Counted from the first letter of the stretch, positions 31,441 through 44,727 are shown. The stretch is 64,000 nucleotides of DNA from Epithemia pelagica (GCA_946965045.2 OX337237.1:558001-622000); one strand, 5' to 3'. The notes: generated from the sequence alone by a model not told the origin. Numbers and translations: made by a program.

Positions 31441-33944
31441 TAATGCTTTACTGCGGAACCTTTCAAAGGCTTACGTAGCAACCACTGCTGAAAAACCTGG
31501 AACGAAAGAAGCCAATGCTAGCAAATCACCGAAGGTTCCGAAGAATAACGAAACCCTCAAATACTACTACGATGAAAACGGTGGAAAAAGGATAACCTTA
31601 CGGATGGTCAAGAGAGGAACTTAAATGTCAGTTTGGGATACCGAATTGGGGATCTCAAAGAAGACAGTAATCGAGTCAATTTAATTCAAGAGGAGTTGAA
31701 GATCGACTTGCCTCACTTTTTAAAGACTGGCGAAGAAGTCCATCGTCAATCCGTCCCCTTGGACTCTTTGAGAATGGCTCCCTATGACTTTGGATTCAAC
31801 CTGCGCCTTGCGCACGACGAGGACCTGAAACTTTTCTTGCAAGAATTGAACAAGGTGAGACAATGGCACAAGGATGCCAAAATCCGTGATACATATCTTT
31901 CACCGACCTTGACAAAAGTGCAATCTAGTGGAACGGGCAAATCGAGACTGATCACGGAGGCAAAGAAACAACTTGAGACAAATAAGATTGCATGCCGAAC
32001 TATTTTACTATCATCGAAGGACCACGCCAACCTTGAAAAAGATACATTTGATACCTCTTACTGCATTCCTGACACCCTGCCTGGAGAAGATGGTTTGAAT
32101 AAAGCACGAGATATGTTTCGCAATATGATTTTCCATCAATGCGCCGAGGCAATTTCAAAATCAAATCCAAATGGGGAACCGAACGAAAATGATCCGACCG
32201 AGGTTATTCTGTTTTTCGACGAAGCTCAACACCTGGCAAAGCACGGCGGCTACTTGTTTCGTGTGCTGCGATGGATTCTTCGAGAGAACCCTGAAATTTC
32301 TAATAACAAGAAGAAATATCGAATTGTTGCTGTTTTGGCGGGTACAACGACGTCATTGACCAATTTTTTCCCCGAAGTTGAGGCACAGTCGTCAGACACG
32401 AGAGTTCTTAACACCGAGGGCGCATATTTCGAGAAGGGGGAAACACCGTTTGACCCGTTCTTCATGTTCCGAACGATGGGATGTCTTGCAAACCACCCCG
32501 ACGTTAGGACTCCTCAAAGCATGAGTGAAAGTGAATACGACAATATGATTCGATATGGTCGTCCCTTGTTCGCAGCAATGCACAAGGAGAAAAGGTTGGG
32601 CAATAACGAGATCTTTGAAATTGCCAACAAGATTATCCTGGGAGATATGACAATGCCTCTGGCGTCTTGTCTCAGTGTACTGGGAACTCGTATCCAGATG
32701 GGACAGACATCTGTTGCCATGGTGTCAAGACTAGTCTCGAAAGGCTACGCTCACTTGACATCGTTTCAGCAGGCACCAAAGCGGTCTGACGTACCGTCTA
32801 AGGCAACATTTACGTTCTTGCCAGACCCTGTTTGCGCCCGGATCTGTATGGCACTCATGGACAAGGACTTTGCGGACGGAATGGGAGACCACGTACGCTT
32901 GACGCGACTATCACTGGGAACAAGAAGACCTTTTGGTCCGCTAAGATGGGCGAGCTTTTTTCGAACAGTATATGCGAGGCCAACAAGGGGGACTACGGCG
33001 AAGTGGCATCGGCTTTGTTCTTATTGTTTTGCGGAGACATTCTTCGCAAGAAGGCAGACCCTGACTACAAGACATTCTCAGTTGCCCTGGATCTATATCT
33101 TGAACAGATTGCAAGAAATGACAATGCTACTGAGGATGATGACCCGACGAACGTAGAATCAGGCCATGCGATATCAAATTGTCACGTGAATTTCATACAG
33201 TTGTTTCAATATAGATTCCACGTTGCATTGTCCGATCTTGGGCGGTCGGAATTTCTTGAGGGTTTGTACAACAAGGCTTGCGCAATATACTGTCCAAACA
33301 ACCGGGAAGCAGCAGATTTGGTGGTTCCCTGCCGATCAATGGCATTGTCAGGAAGGGTTGAGTACATTCCCATCTTTGTGAGTGTCAAGAACCAAGCTAG
33401 CGTGTCTCCCGCGAAGGCGAACGGCTTCCTGTCTGAATCATTGAAGAAACTTCACTCAGCCGGTATCACAAAAGGTTTGTTGCTCATGTGTCTCGTTGGA
33501 CAAGATCGGGAGGATTTGGGACGGTCAGACTATAACAATGTTCTCGGCAAGGAGAGAACCGATAGCTTGTCCTCATTGAAGTTGGACGATGAGCTAAAGA
33601 AAGCCGTATGTAGCAACGTTGACAATTTGAGAGAAAAGCTGGTTCCCAAGATGTTTTGCATTCATAAAGACGAATTTGGTATCTATGAGGCTGTTATGGC
33701 TTCCAAGTCGCAGAAAGCGTTTCAACGAGCCGATGTGTTTACAATGCACCATGAGCTTTTGCATGAGGAACAAAAAGAAAGTGACAAGAACACCCAGTTG
33801 CCGTCCTTTGTATCCTCGTTTAGGAAAGAGCCGAGGGATTTGTATAAGAAAACGTTGGGTTGCGTGAGTAAGTATGCCACGAGACTGACTGATGTGAAGG
33901 AATCCAAGCTAGAGAAGTCTCTAGAGGATGAAGCAAAAGACTAA
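31441..33944 (+). pseudogene. Broken third copy of the gene A effector (gene C)
   Basis: Begins at the second base of what is exon 2 in gene A (TAATGCTTTACTGCGG) and lacks exon 1. An in-frame stop occurs in the header-to-payload linker near 31622. The payload from ~31690 is nearly identical to gene A, with Walker A SSGTGKSR and FFDEAQHL intact. A 10-bp deletion relative to gene A at 32873/32874 shifts the frame, so the coding information continues in another frame from ~32880 to the stop at 33944. With missing exon 1, a stop and a frameshift, it is a pseudogene, but the low divergence says it was copied recently. Confidence 0.8.
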
Positions 33945-34642
33945 GTAGAGTATTATCGCTGAGATTTTGTCTTTATTTTTCGTGAAGTGACATTTAGTGA
34001 GTTTTATCCCGCATAGGTGTCACTTGGGATGGACGAGGCGCACATCGCGCAATTGCTTGGTGAGGCCGCCCCGCAGCTGACACGAAGCGTCTCTCATGCT
34101 GTCGGAATCTGGTGGTACCTGCGAACGACAATTGTCACGGTCTATTCATTTTTTATATATTCGTATCCCAGGCTTTTTTCTAGAATAGAGAGAGTTATCG
34201 GTATGCATCAGCGCAACCCCAACGATATGTGCCGGTCATTGGGCTTTTGCAAGAAATCTCATTCATGAACGACATGACGAACGAACGAGATCCCAACAGG
34301 TGATTTCACATTGGACATGAGTGGTGGGCGTTACAATAAAATAATACTCATTGTGTCCACCCAAACGGTGAGAAATAGAGTAGGTAGATGGGATAATACA
34401 AGACACAATCACTGGCTGTTAAATGATTTGGATCCATGGTACGACATGGTTGTTCGCCCTGTGTGATTGTTTCCGTTGTTCCACGCACACAAGTCGTGAC
34501 GTTCTCTCTGCATCCAATCCTTGAATGAACGAGAAAGGATCGCTGTCTCGACATTTTCGTTTTCTGATTCGACAGGCGAGCACCAATCGAATGCTGGTTC
34601 AGCATTGAATGGAGGGAATGTAGTTGCGTCTCTCCCTTGGAC
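33945..34642. other. 3' flank of gene C, no gene seen
   Basis: The first ~150 bp are shared with the 3' flank of gene A; the homology then fades. The remainder up to the DUF179 gene has only short frames. Confidence 0.5.
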
Positions 34643-36588
34643 TCATCGGCGAATTTGGTAATAATCGTCGTCGTCATCCTCGTCATAGTCGTCGTCATAG
34701 TCATCGTCGTAATCATCCAATCGACTCATTTCATCCAATTCGTCCACCAAGAGAATGGTATCGTCGTCATCATCATCATCATCATCGTCGTCGCTTTCAT
34801 CGACAATTTGAATTTGCAAATCATCGCGTTTTTCCAATTCCAACTGCGAGATTTGATGCATTTCACCCCCACACAATTCCAAGACTTCATGCCACAATGG
34901 TTTGGGCAAGCTAATGCATTGTTTCAAGGCCAAACTTCGGGCACAGGCAATGGGTTGATACTTGCCCAAGACGAGACACGTCAAGTCCAATTCGGCCGCT
35001 TCCTCATAACAGTGTTGTCCCACAAAGAAGCGAAATTCCAAGGGTTTGTAGTCTCCCCGTAAGACCCCGTCCACGGCTGCGGCCAAGCCACCCCGATAAA
35101 TCCCCGTATTGGGCGCAATTTCGTACGATCCCGGCAATCCGGCAATGCCATGAATCAATTCGGCCGGCTGATCTTGATGGTCTGGGCCTGGGATATTCAC
35201 AAGTATACGAAATAATAAAACAGTGTCAGAACGAGATTCTCTCGACAAAGTGGGCGCACAAAAACTTTGGACCATACCTCCAATATACAACGCACATTCC
35301 GAGCCAAAGGCTCGCATGAATCGATTAAGATCGGGTCGACTGTTTCTCGTCGAATTGATGCTGCTGCTGCTGCTTTGGGAACGATTGCGCGCGACACCGC
35401 CAAACAAGACCAATTGGGCCAAACTTTCCGTCAATTTCATGGCCATGGGTCGATTCATGACCAAGGTAATGGCCGGTGACGATGACGGTTCCTCGTCGTC
35501 GTCCAAGGACCGGTCGAGGACATTCGACGACAACGGTTTCGGTGGGGCCACCGTGTGGCGGCGTGGCGTCGTTTCGGGTTTTTCCAAGACCAAACACACT
35601 TCTTGCCAGGTTTCTTGATGGTCCAAAAACAATTGCAGCATTTCCGCCATGTTTTCATCGAGCGACGTGGCATCAATTTGACCATTGGCTGCCGCTTCTT
35701 CCGTCAGGTACTGCAAATCTTGGGCAATCAAGGCCGAGGCACGATGATACCACACTTCCATGCTCGATTCGTCGTCGTCCGGTTTGTCTTGGTATTGGAG
35801 TTTGAGGCGAGACCCCGTGACGCTGTGTTTGTGATTGCGTTGGAGTTCCACTTCCAAGGGCATGCGAACCACCAGTCCACCAACCTCCGGCTGTTTCGCA
35901 AATAAAGAAAACAACAAGACAAACAAGCAAGCAAGCAATACTACGTGAGCCATCCAATACAACAGCACCATTGCCCCAAATGGATTACACAGTCCAGAAC
36001 TCTGGTAGGAGAGTGCCGTTTCCTTGGTGGTCCTCTTCTCGTTCTCGTGCTTACCACAGCGGTGGGGTGGGCCCAGACCGAAGCTTCAAATTCGTCATGC
36101 AATCGTTGATTTTGACTTTGCAACAATTCCTTATTTTCCGATGATACGGACGGAGGTCGTTCTTGCTGTTGCTCGTCCTTGTTCTTATTGTTGTTGTTTT
36201 CTTGCGCCAAGTTGCGCCGAAAGGCCCGCCAGTCCATTTGCGAGGTGGCCAACAAGACGGTATCAAATTCGTCATCGTCGTCATCGTCGTCGTCATCTTC
36301 ATCTTCCTCTGCATCTTCATTTCGATTTGTCTTTTTCGGGTTCTCGTCGTCATTGTATCCTTCGAAATCATTGTAAAAGGTTGGAGACTGCGCCAACGCG
36401 AATCTTCGTTTGGGTCTCGTGGCGGCGGGAGGAGGACCAGATGGTCGAATCTCAACTGCAACAGGGCTCGTACTCGAACGAGTCATGAGGGATATTCGGG
36501 GAATAGTGGTAAAGGCTGCTGCCACGTTCATGGAAACACAAGCCATCCAGGCCAACCACGACAAGGAGAATATGGAATAATACTTCAT
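34643..36588 (-). CDS. Plastid-targeted YqgE/AlgH family (UPF0301, DUF179) protein
   Basis: Three exons on the minus strand: 36588-36055, 35890-35278 and 35187-34643. Intron 1 (164 nt) runs GTAAGC to ACAG, intron 2 (90 nt) GTATGG to CCAG; both junctions keep the frame and restore family motifs (PEVGGLVV, and LYIGGPDHQDQPAELIHG). The start at 36588 gives a hydrophobic signal peptide ending NVAAAF/TTIPR, the diatom plastid-import signature. A D-rich linker follows. The DUF179 core shows VGGLVVRMP, GGP...LIHG, GIYRGGL and FRFFVGQHCYEEAAELD, then LWHEVLELCGG. The C-terminus is a long Asp/Tyr tail. The family is conserved in bacteria and plastids without a settled biochemical role. Confidence 0.8.
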
Positions 36589-39500
36589 GGAAGCAACTTT
36601 TGTACCGATTCGAAATGTCCAAGGAAGCGAAACCTCTGAATGGTATCGTTGTCTCTCCTCAATGGCACAACCAGTCAATCAAATCAATCACTGCAGTCGT
36701 TCTGTTGCAAGTACTCGGTGTGAAGGTCGTTCTTGGCACTGCGTTGCTGTTTGAAACAAAAGAGGAATGTGTCTGATTTCTAGTAGAGTGCTGACCAAAG
36801 CGCGCTATATACAGAGAGGTATCCATTTACACGACGAATCTTCATTCTCGCCGTCTCGAAACAACCGAGAATGGGTGATCAACGTTGACTTGCACCACGT
36901 CATTGAGGATGGAGTGTGCTATGTGCTGCGCAAAACTGCCCCGGGGGTTGTCGCCCCTTTTCTCCTGGATGACAGGGGGTGATGCGAAACGAAAGAGGGG
37001 AGAACATTGAGTCGCCTCTACAGTCGTTCAAATTCAGACGCGATTAGGTCGCTTTTCAAAAGCGAACAAATCCCTACCAAAATCAGAACTCCTAAGGCTG
37101 GTATCGTATGGGGGACAAGAACCGTACGATTCGAAACAGAATTCGTTTTGGGGGAGAAGCAAAGGAAACTTGGTTTGTCCCAACAAGATGTAAAACAATT
37201 ATTATATCAATTAGGACCAATCGCGTCGAATTGATAGTCGTAAGATCACCTGGAACAAAGCCCAAAGACACCAAATAGGAAAAAGATGCAGACACTCAAG
37301 AGGCCAGGGTGATCTTTGTGTCTCTCATGACCGCGACCCTCTGGTCGTGGTCTTCGGTTGCTTCGTTGCGATTGGCCAGAAGGCAACGAATGCAACCATC
37401 GACCCACCAAAACCAAACGTTCCACAGTTGTTCTCCTCCCAACAATCGAGACACACTCGAGACGTAAAAATCCAAAGAAAAAGGAGGTACACGCCGTACG
37501 CCGTACGATTCGTAATTCGTACTGTTGGGAGTCAGCCAAACGGAATCCGGTTTTGTGTTTTCTCCGACCCGAGTCATCCTCATTTTGCTTCTTCGACCTT
37601 CTCTTCCTTGCAACCACAGCGCTCTCACAAAGAAGACACTGTGTTTTCTAAACTCGGAAGCAGGAGAGATGTCGCTGTACTAAATGTCCAGAGACACCTA
37701 TAATTAGTTCCATTTACCATTCGACCCCATTTTGGAGCCAAATTCATGCAAATCACAAGAAATAGGGGCAAAAAGGACCATTCGGGCCCTTTGACTCACA
37801 AAACAACCACTATGAAAAATCAAGGTCATCTCTTCTGCATTTTGCTTCATGGATCCAGATTCGGGACAATTTCTCCCTCCTTCTGACATCAACATTGCAA
37901 TTTTCGTGCACTTCGATCATCCTCTTGCTGAAATGCGAATCATTGAACGCAACGAGAGTTTTCATCTTTGCCATAATGGCCACAATTTCCTTGAATGATG
38001 GCATATCTGACGAAAAGTAGAGTGGCCAGAAGTCGTTGCTCGAAATCGTGTGTTCAGAAAATTCCAAGCCCTTGACAAAATCTCAAAAAAGCAAAAATCA
38101 AGGGATTTTCACGACCATCAGGTCAAGAGCAATATGCAAACCTTGAGGAACAAAGGGAAGAAATCCAACATGGCAGGACACGAGTCCTCAACACAGTTAG
38201 TCAGAGGATTCCTTTTCTGCATCAGCTTGTACCAAAGACTGAAGTACATGTAATATCAAAGAGACCACCTTCGACGATGAAGATGGAATATTGTGAAGCC
38301 ACCGAGGCCAACAGAGCATCAACAATGGCTGTGTCCTCACGGCAGAAGACCTTAAGCTGCCATCTTCCTTCGTAGAATCAGCTCTGCTCAAAACGACAAA
38401 ATGTCCAATTGCAACCAGCTGGAGAAATACCGAAGACTTTTCCCAACAAATTTGCTTGCAGGGTCACAAAAACCTTCTGACTCTATCAACACGCCATTCG
38501 TCATGTGGCAGAAAACAAACTTGGGACTCTATATTCCGAAACAAGCTCCATGATCCAGTCTCATTCTTGTCCCCTTGTCCCCGTCATAGACGGGGATGCT
38601 TAACCGCAGTATGAAGGACAATCTTCTTCTGAGCGATCTCTGGAGCACTCATCGGGGCATACCATGTGTCGTGGCCTTCTATAGCTTCCATCTTATTCCA
38701 TTCCATTCTTGCCTATCCAAAGCCCATCGGATTTGCTTCTCAAACAGAAGCCTTGTAAGGTCATAGCATTCTAGTCGTCCCATCAATCGGGCGAGACATA
38801 CATGCAAGCAATGACCATAGACCTTAGCAATGAGGGCAAGGAACATAGCCCCTTTGACATAACAAACATTCCTTGGCACCACCATCTGTCGAGCATTCAC
38901 AACAATGGCCAGCACTTGAAAAACACGGACTCAAGCAAAACCATGATGCGCACCGATTGGAACACAAAATCAGTGCTCGTGCGAAAAGGCTCAACCCATA
39001 GGGGCAAATCTGTCAACCATAGACAGAGTTCCACAAGACAGACTCGAGTGACTTGTGTAATCAAAGGGGAAGTCATTTGACTTTGCCAACACAGTGGGAA
39101 ACCAACGACTGACTGCAAGAAGCAATGTCAGCACGCAAAGCATAGCATGACAGACAAACCAACAACCGCACACCGCGAGAAGGCAAATGCGTAAAACACA
39201 TCATCAGTCCCCTTTCAAATGTGGGTCCTCCAATTTATCTCGGCCATCAAGTTACAGTTCTTCATGCAACATGGTCTGAATGGCTACCGTATTGGGGCTC
39301 CGCATCAATCATGATTGGGGCTCCGCATCAATCAACCTTATAACTGCAAATTGCCGGTCGAATATCCACGTCATGGATTCCAAGGCAATTTCATTGGGTC
39401 ATGGTTTAGGGGCTATAGGACAAGTCCCCTCTCGATGATGGGTGCTCTGTGCCGCGTCAATATAGAGAGCAACAAGACAGAACGAGGCCCATCAACATCG

Positions 39501-41114
39501 TGATTCGATTTCCAGAGCATCCAGAGCACCAAGGTACTTGGCCATACGAATAGCACCCAACAATTTCGTTGACAAAGGCCGACTCCACACAAATCTTGGC
39601 AATATTTAATTTCTTGTGATCATCCACATAGCAGCGGAGTCCTGACAGACAGGCAAAAGCAGCATATGAACTCAACGAACAGCTTAGGATTCGGAGCCCA
39701 TAGCAAAAGCGATCAACAATACTCAGCCCAACGATGCTGATACTGTCCTCAGCACTCCACAAGGCCTCTTCACGAGCTCACTGAGCTAAGAGCATGACAT
39801 AGAGCAAGCCACCGACTCGTCATAAGCTGTCATTTACGGCCAAGACAAGGACAGCGTCAATGAAAGGGTTACTCTGGTGGGGATTCACCCTGCCCCCACA
39901 AGAGATGGCAAAAGTTCATTCAAACGACTCTCATAACATATGACAACCACGTCGCCATAATATTGATGGTAAACCAACTCTCATGGACTTCACCAGCACA
40001 AAATAGACCAATCTTGCCACCATTATAATTTGATGGCCGTTGTACGCAACAACAGAAAAGATATACCAAATATCAAGTTTGACTGCTTCTTTCATTTCGG
40101 AGCAATGTCAAAAATTCATGGCAGAAGAAACGGGCATGATCGTCGCCATAAAACAACACCAGGCTCATGATCTTATACTCAGCATGCAAACTGCCCAACG
40201 AGCAGAATCTTGTCTTCAATTCTTGTTGTCTGTCTATCTCATAGACGGTGCATGATACAGGCACCCAATCCACGTTCAAAGCAGCAGAATCATAGGGAAT
40301 TGCCATCCATGGCACGATCAAACTCAGAACGCTGTGTGATCTCAAGATGCAACAATCGATTGCGATTGCAGTACAAGCACAATGCGCTCTCTGCTTGCAG
40401 CGCACAGCCAATCATGGAGTAAATCATCCATGCTCAGCCCACAGAAGGGGCTTACTTACGAAAGGAGACAAAGAGTCCCCTGTCGTTGTCGACAGGCATT
40501 TGCTTACTGTCCAATTTCGTACCTCATTCATGGTACCTCTATAGCGCATACTCTTCTGCGCTTTCGTAGTGTGCGACTTCCTTTGTCAGCACCGAGTTTT
40601 CTTTGTGACTTCTGGTGTGTATGTCCGAATCATCATCGAGTTGAGCAACGGGCTCGCAATGAAGCACCGTCTGTCGAGTGATCTACATGCGGCATGTTCA
40701 ACTTGGAACTCCAACAATGTAGAAAAACGGCGTACGTCGATTAACAACCGAACGCATCCGCAGTGGGCACTCTTTCATATTCCATACCTCCCAACGGGAA
40801 GAGGCTCGGCGCGTCCGCCGTTTGCCCGAATATGTGTGCAGCAGCAGACCACACATTCCTCCTCACCACTCATCCCCCGCTGTAGGACGAGCATTACGAC
40901 TGAGGAGTTCTTGGGCGAATGAACCTTCCATGAGGACTCATCCAGATATTCTCGCGACCTTCCCAGGCTGGATATTTCGACCTTCCCAGGCCTCAACTCA
41001 TGGTGAACGCTCAGAGACTTGGGTCTGATAAACCAAATTACGACACCGATACTGGATGAAAAATCGTTCAAATCAAAGAAGTGTCTACTTTATCTACCAA
41101 CAATAGGAGCGACT
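36589..41114. other. Long region without an intact gene; decayed sequence
   Basis: Only short frames occur. 36.6-37.7 kb contains CGTACG-rich short palindromes (near 37487-37520). From 37.7 to 40.9 kb the minus strand shows several fragments of up to ~100 codons between stops (for example 39762-39457 and 38915-38679) that look like a decayed coding region, but I could not name it. A 21-bp unit is repeated in tandem at 39291-39311 and 39314-39334 (GGGGCTCCGCATCAATC core). Confidence 0.45.
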
Positions 41115-41145
41115 GGCGAGGGGCTAACCCTAACCCTAACTCGCC
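41115..41145. repeat. Interstitial telomere-type repeat inside a short inverted repeat
   Basis: CTAACCCTAACCCTAAC (41124-41140) is nearly three units of the CCCTAA telomere strand. It is bracketed by GGCGAG (41115-41120) and CTCGCC (41140-41145), which are reverse complements. Confidence 0.7.
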
Positions 41146-41298
41146 GACAGATAGCTATATCGCCCAAATTCCGCCCACTATCATGACCGTAATTTGATCC
41201 GATTACCGAAAAGCAGAAGGAGTTTCAATGCTGCCTCATTTCTTCTCACAATTTTTGCACAGCGACAAACTAAAACGCACATCCACAAAAACAAAATC

Positions 41299-41976
41299 AT
41301 GAAGATCTCCATCGCCCTCATTGTATCCTTCTTCTTGTCCTCCGTCTTGATCGTCAATGCCACCTATCTTCGTCAATCTTCCGGTGTGGACCAGAAGACA
41401 CGTGTGCTAGACGACGAAGACGACGATGACGATGATGATGACAACAGCAACAACCAAGAAAGTGAAAACACGATCATCAAGAAATGCCTGGATCAAATTT
41501 ACGCATTTCGTTTCGACTATTGCGACGCCTTGCGTGGTAAAATCACTCTCGATGAGTGGAGCGAAAGGGCCGAGAACTACATTCATCCTGGAATTGTGAC
41601 ATCGGGTTTTGCCGGTCCTGGTGAAATCGTGTATTGGATTGGCAGAGAAAACTTTTTGCACAATGAGACGGGGCTCATTCCAATGCTTCAGAATACTGCC
41701 GGTGGCAGCTTTACGAGCTGCATTGTTGTCTTTTCGGGCACGATCCGGGTGGATTATTTTCCTGACGACAACAAGATCATCCTCACCACACCCAATATCA
41801 AGGCTGTTAGTTCACCTACTTCACCAGGACAAGGTAACTTGCCAGGCGCTAGCAACAAGTTTATGGAATATGAGGAAGATAATTACACTTTCGAAAAAGT
41901 GGAAGATGATTGGCTCCTCTCTACGTATGACGATCCCAACACGGTTCTCTCTCTAAAGGCCAACTCCTATCCATAA
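41299..41976 (+). CDS. Small secreted protein, NTF2/SnoaL-like fold possible
   Basis: 225 aa from ATG 41299 (the frame is open further up, but this Met begins a classic signal peptide, MKISIALIVSFFLSSVLIVNA). After cleavage there is a D8 acidic run and then a ~170-residue domain with helix-rich start (IIKKCLDQIYAFRFDYCDAL) and alternating strands ending FEKVEDDWLLSTYDD. The order of helices then strands and the closing W-containing strand is reminiscent of NTF2-like proteins, but that is only a guess. No transmembrane segment or retention signal was seen after the signal peptide, so secretion or vacuolar delivery is likely. Confidence 0.6.
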   Translation: MKISIALIVSFFLSSVLIVNATYLRQSSGVDQKTRVLDDEDDDDDDDDNSNNQESENTIIKKCLDQIYAFRFDYCDALRGKITLDEWSERAENYIHPGIVTSGFAGPGEIVYWIGRENFLHNETGLIPMLQNTAGGSFTSCIVVFSGTIRVDYFPDDNKIILTTPNIKAVSSPTSPGQGNLPGASNKFMEYEEDNYTFEKVEDDWLLSTYDDPNTVLSLKANSYP

Positions 41977-43043
41977 AGCGAGAAAAGAAGAGAGCAATTG
42001 GAGGGTAGAGTCAACCTTCACATTGACTACCCTTATCAACAACAATTTTGATGTGATACAAAACTCTGTATATTTAATCTTATGATTCATAATAATCTGT
42101 TTTCTGATTATGACCTACTGTCTGGTATTACAAGTAGCTGGATGCCACTTCACAACGATACCCTGACCTCCACTCTTGACTAGGCCGGTCGAAGCATTCG
42201 AGGTGGTTTGAGCAGCATCCCTGGGAGACTCTGGATCATGAGATGCGACATCTCAACCCGTGCAACACAACAACGATGGGGGTAGTAAAAAAAATCAGAA
42301 AACATAATATATTCAAAGTTGTGGGAACACGGCCATGGAAGTGGGGATTGAGGGTCGCCCTGCGCTAGCCCAGCAGATGGCAGAGAATTCTGAAAGGGTC
42401 AACAGATGGACAGAGAATTCTGAAAGGGACTCTTTTGAAACCGACAGACGCCGCCCCTGATTTTTCGCCCCCTTTCAGAAGCGGGGATGTCACAGAAAAG
42501 AGGCCCAGATTCTTTTGTTGGGCATAAGTATGTGGTATCCATCCATTGTTGATGCGACAATTGCCAGGCATCGTTGTAACAAGCTCCAGCCACCAACAGC
42601 AGCAGCACCAACAGGCAAGTGTATCAGAAAGAAGAGAGAAAAAGGAAGACTGAGTCTTTGTCAAACCGAAGGAGCGAGAGGCACATTTTTGAAAAATAAC
42701 GTCGCACTTGTTTTGCCCCTCGGTTCGGCTTCTGGCCTCTTCCATCCATTCGATACCCAGGCATTTCTTGATTTGAGTGTGACATTGACCACGAGGAGGA
42801 ACCACCGTCTTGGACGGCACTGACAAGAGTCTCGGGAGACATTTCGACGACCAACCAAACAAAACTACGTATGCTACGTCTTCCTCTTATCGATTGATTT
42901 CTGGTCTCTCTACCTAGTTTGACGCGAGTGATTGATTGTTGATTAGATTGAACAAATTATTGGATAACAACAAGTCGGGCCTCAATCTTGACCGGGGAAA
43001 ACAACAGAGGGCAAAATTGGTATTACCAACGACGGAACGAACC
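41977..43043. other. Intergenic region and K+ channel leader
   Basis: Contains a ~26-bp tandem duplication at 42374-42428 (two copies of CAGATGG(A)CAGAGAATTC TGAAAGGG text). No gene supported; short frames on both strands look random. Confidence 0.6.
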
Positions 43044-44727
43044 ATGTCGTCCCAACAACGACAAGGACCCTCGGCTGGTACCGAATGGGAAGCGCTGTTA
43101 CCATCCAGCCAGGCCGATACTCTTGCAAACAACAATGCTAGTAGCAACCACCAACCGACAACTGGTCCACCCCGACGACCGCTTCCGCCCCAACGATTGG
43201 AATCGTCGTCTCCGGTTCCTTCGACACGTGCCATGGGAAGTTTGTTCAAAACCTTGTACAGTGGTCGGTGGTTTCCCGGTGCATGGGATATTCGCGATGT
43301 GCCCCATCCCAACAACCTGAATGAGCATCATCATGACGACAATGATGGAGACATGGAACATTCGTCTCATCGTCGTCGGTCGAGCAAAAGTCGTAGGCAA
43401 CGTACGACTATAACCGGTTCTCCTGGTCCTTCCTCGTCAGCATCCTTGTCGAGTACGATTCGTATTCGACAAGGTCGGAGTTGGCGGCGGCGCATTTTTT
43501 TGCTCGTGACGGAACCGGATACCAGTATTTTGTCGGCCCTCTTTTTTGTCGCACTTATTGTGGCAATCATGGTCATGAATGGACTCATGATGTTGCAAAC
43601 CATGCAGTTCTTGCAATATACACCCACGACATGTGACTTTTGTCAAGTCGAATGGCCTCAACAACATCAATATGACATCAACTCTGTGGATGATGGTGTA
43701 TCGTCCTCGTGGATTCGGGATGCATCCTCCAATATTCCAGCCACTGATGATGCTACAGACAACAGACACATGGGAATTCCTTGCATCTGTCCTCCCACAC
43801 CCTATCCATGGACGGAGCGTGTTTTGAAATATTTGGTCTACTTCTTTTCGATTGAATGGATTCTTCGAGTTATCTGCTATTCCCCCGCTCCCCATGAACA
43901 AGAAGATCAAGATACCCCCCTAGGTCGGCGTCGTTCTCATCAGGATCGTCGCCGTCCTTTGGCGCCCCGCCTTGGCCAATTTCTCAATTATTTGTTTTCG
44001 TGGCAACAGATTTTGGATTTTTGGGCCACCTTTCCCTATTACATGGAGTTTTTGGGCAATTCCAATGGTCTCATGAGTTTGCGCCTGTTGCGCTTGTTTC
44101 GTGTCTTTCAATTGGTTCGATTGGGAACCTACAATGCCACCCTCACCACCCTTTTGACGGTTCTGCAGCAAGCCACATTGCATTTGAAATTGCTCGTTCT
44201 CATCTTGTTGTTTGGTGCCGCACTCTTTGGAAGTGTCATTTATTGGTTGGAACGAGGCGACTGGAAGTATTGGCCCGAAACAGAGTCCTTTCAGTTTATA
44301 CGAACCAACGAACATGGACAAGAAGAAGTTTCACCCTTTACCTCGATTCCAGCCACCTTTTATTGGTTCATGGTGACGGCCACGACGGTAGGTTATGGTG
44401 ACGTCTATCCCACCTCCAATGTCGGGCGATGGGTTGGCGTCATGGCCATGTTGTCCGGAGTCTTGGTCGTGGCCTTTCCCGTAGGTGTCTTTTCCGATTT
44501 GTGGTCCAAGGAACTAACAAAGAAGGGAGCCTGGCAATCCGATAATTACGAGGACGATGAGGACGACGATGGCGACGGAGATAATGAAGACAATGGGGAT
44601 GATGGTGAGAACAGACGATTGGTCGCTCCTATTACCAATATACCTTCCAACAGATATCGAACCATGGAGGAAGAACGCAAAGCGGCTCAGAGCGTTCATT
44701 CAAACACGGCTCCTACGCTACCTCAGG

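Noticed and set aside
34643-35062. Plus-strand Val/Ile-rich frame that looks like membrane protein
   Set aside because: It is the complement of the GAT/GAC (Asp) tail codons of the DUF179 gene.
35891-35971. A hydrophobic N-terminus (membrane anchor) for the DUF179 protein from a start at 35971
   Set aside because: That stretch is the end of intron 1; splicing 36055 to 35890 restores the family motif and supplies a proper signal peptide upstream.
39457-39762. YVDD text in a minus-strand fragment, suggesting a reverse transcriptase
   Set aside because: Surrounding residues do not resemble RT palm or RNase H; chance match in a decayed region.
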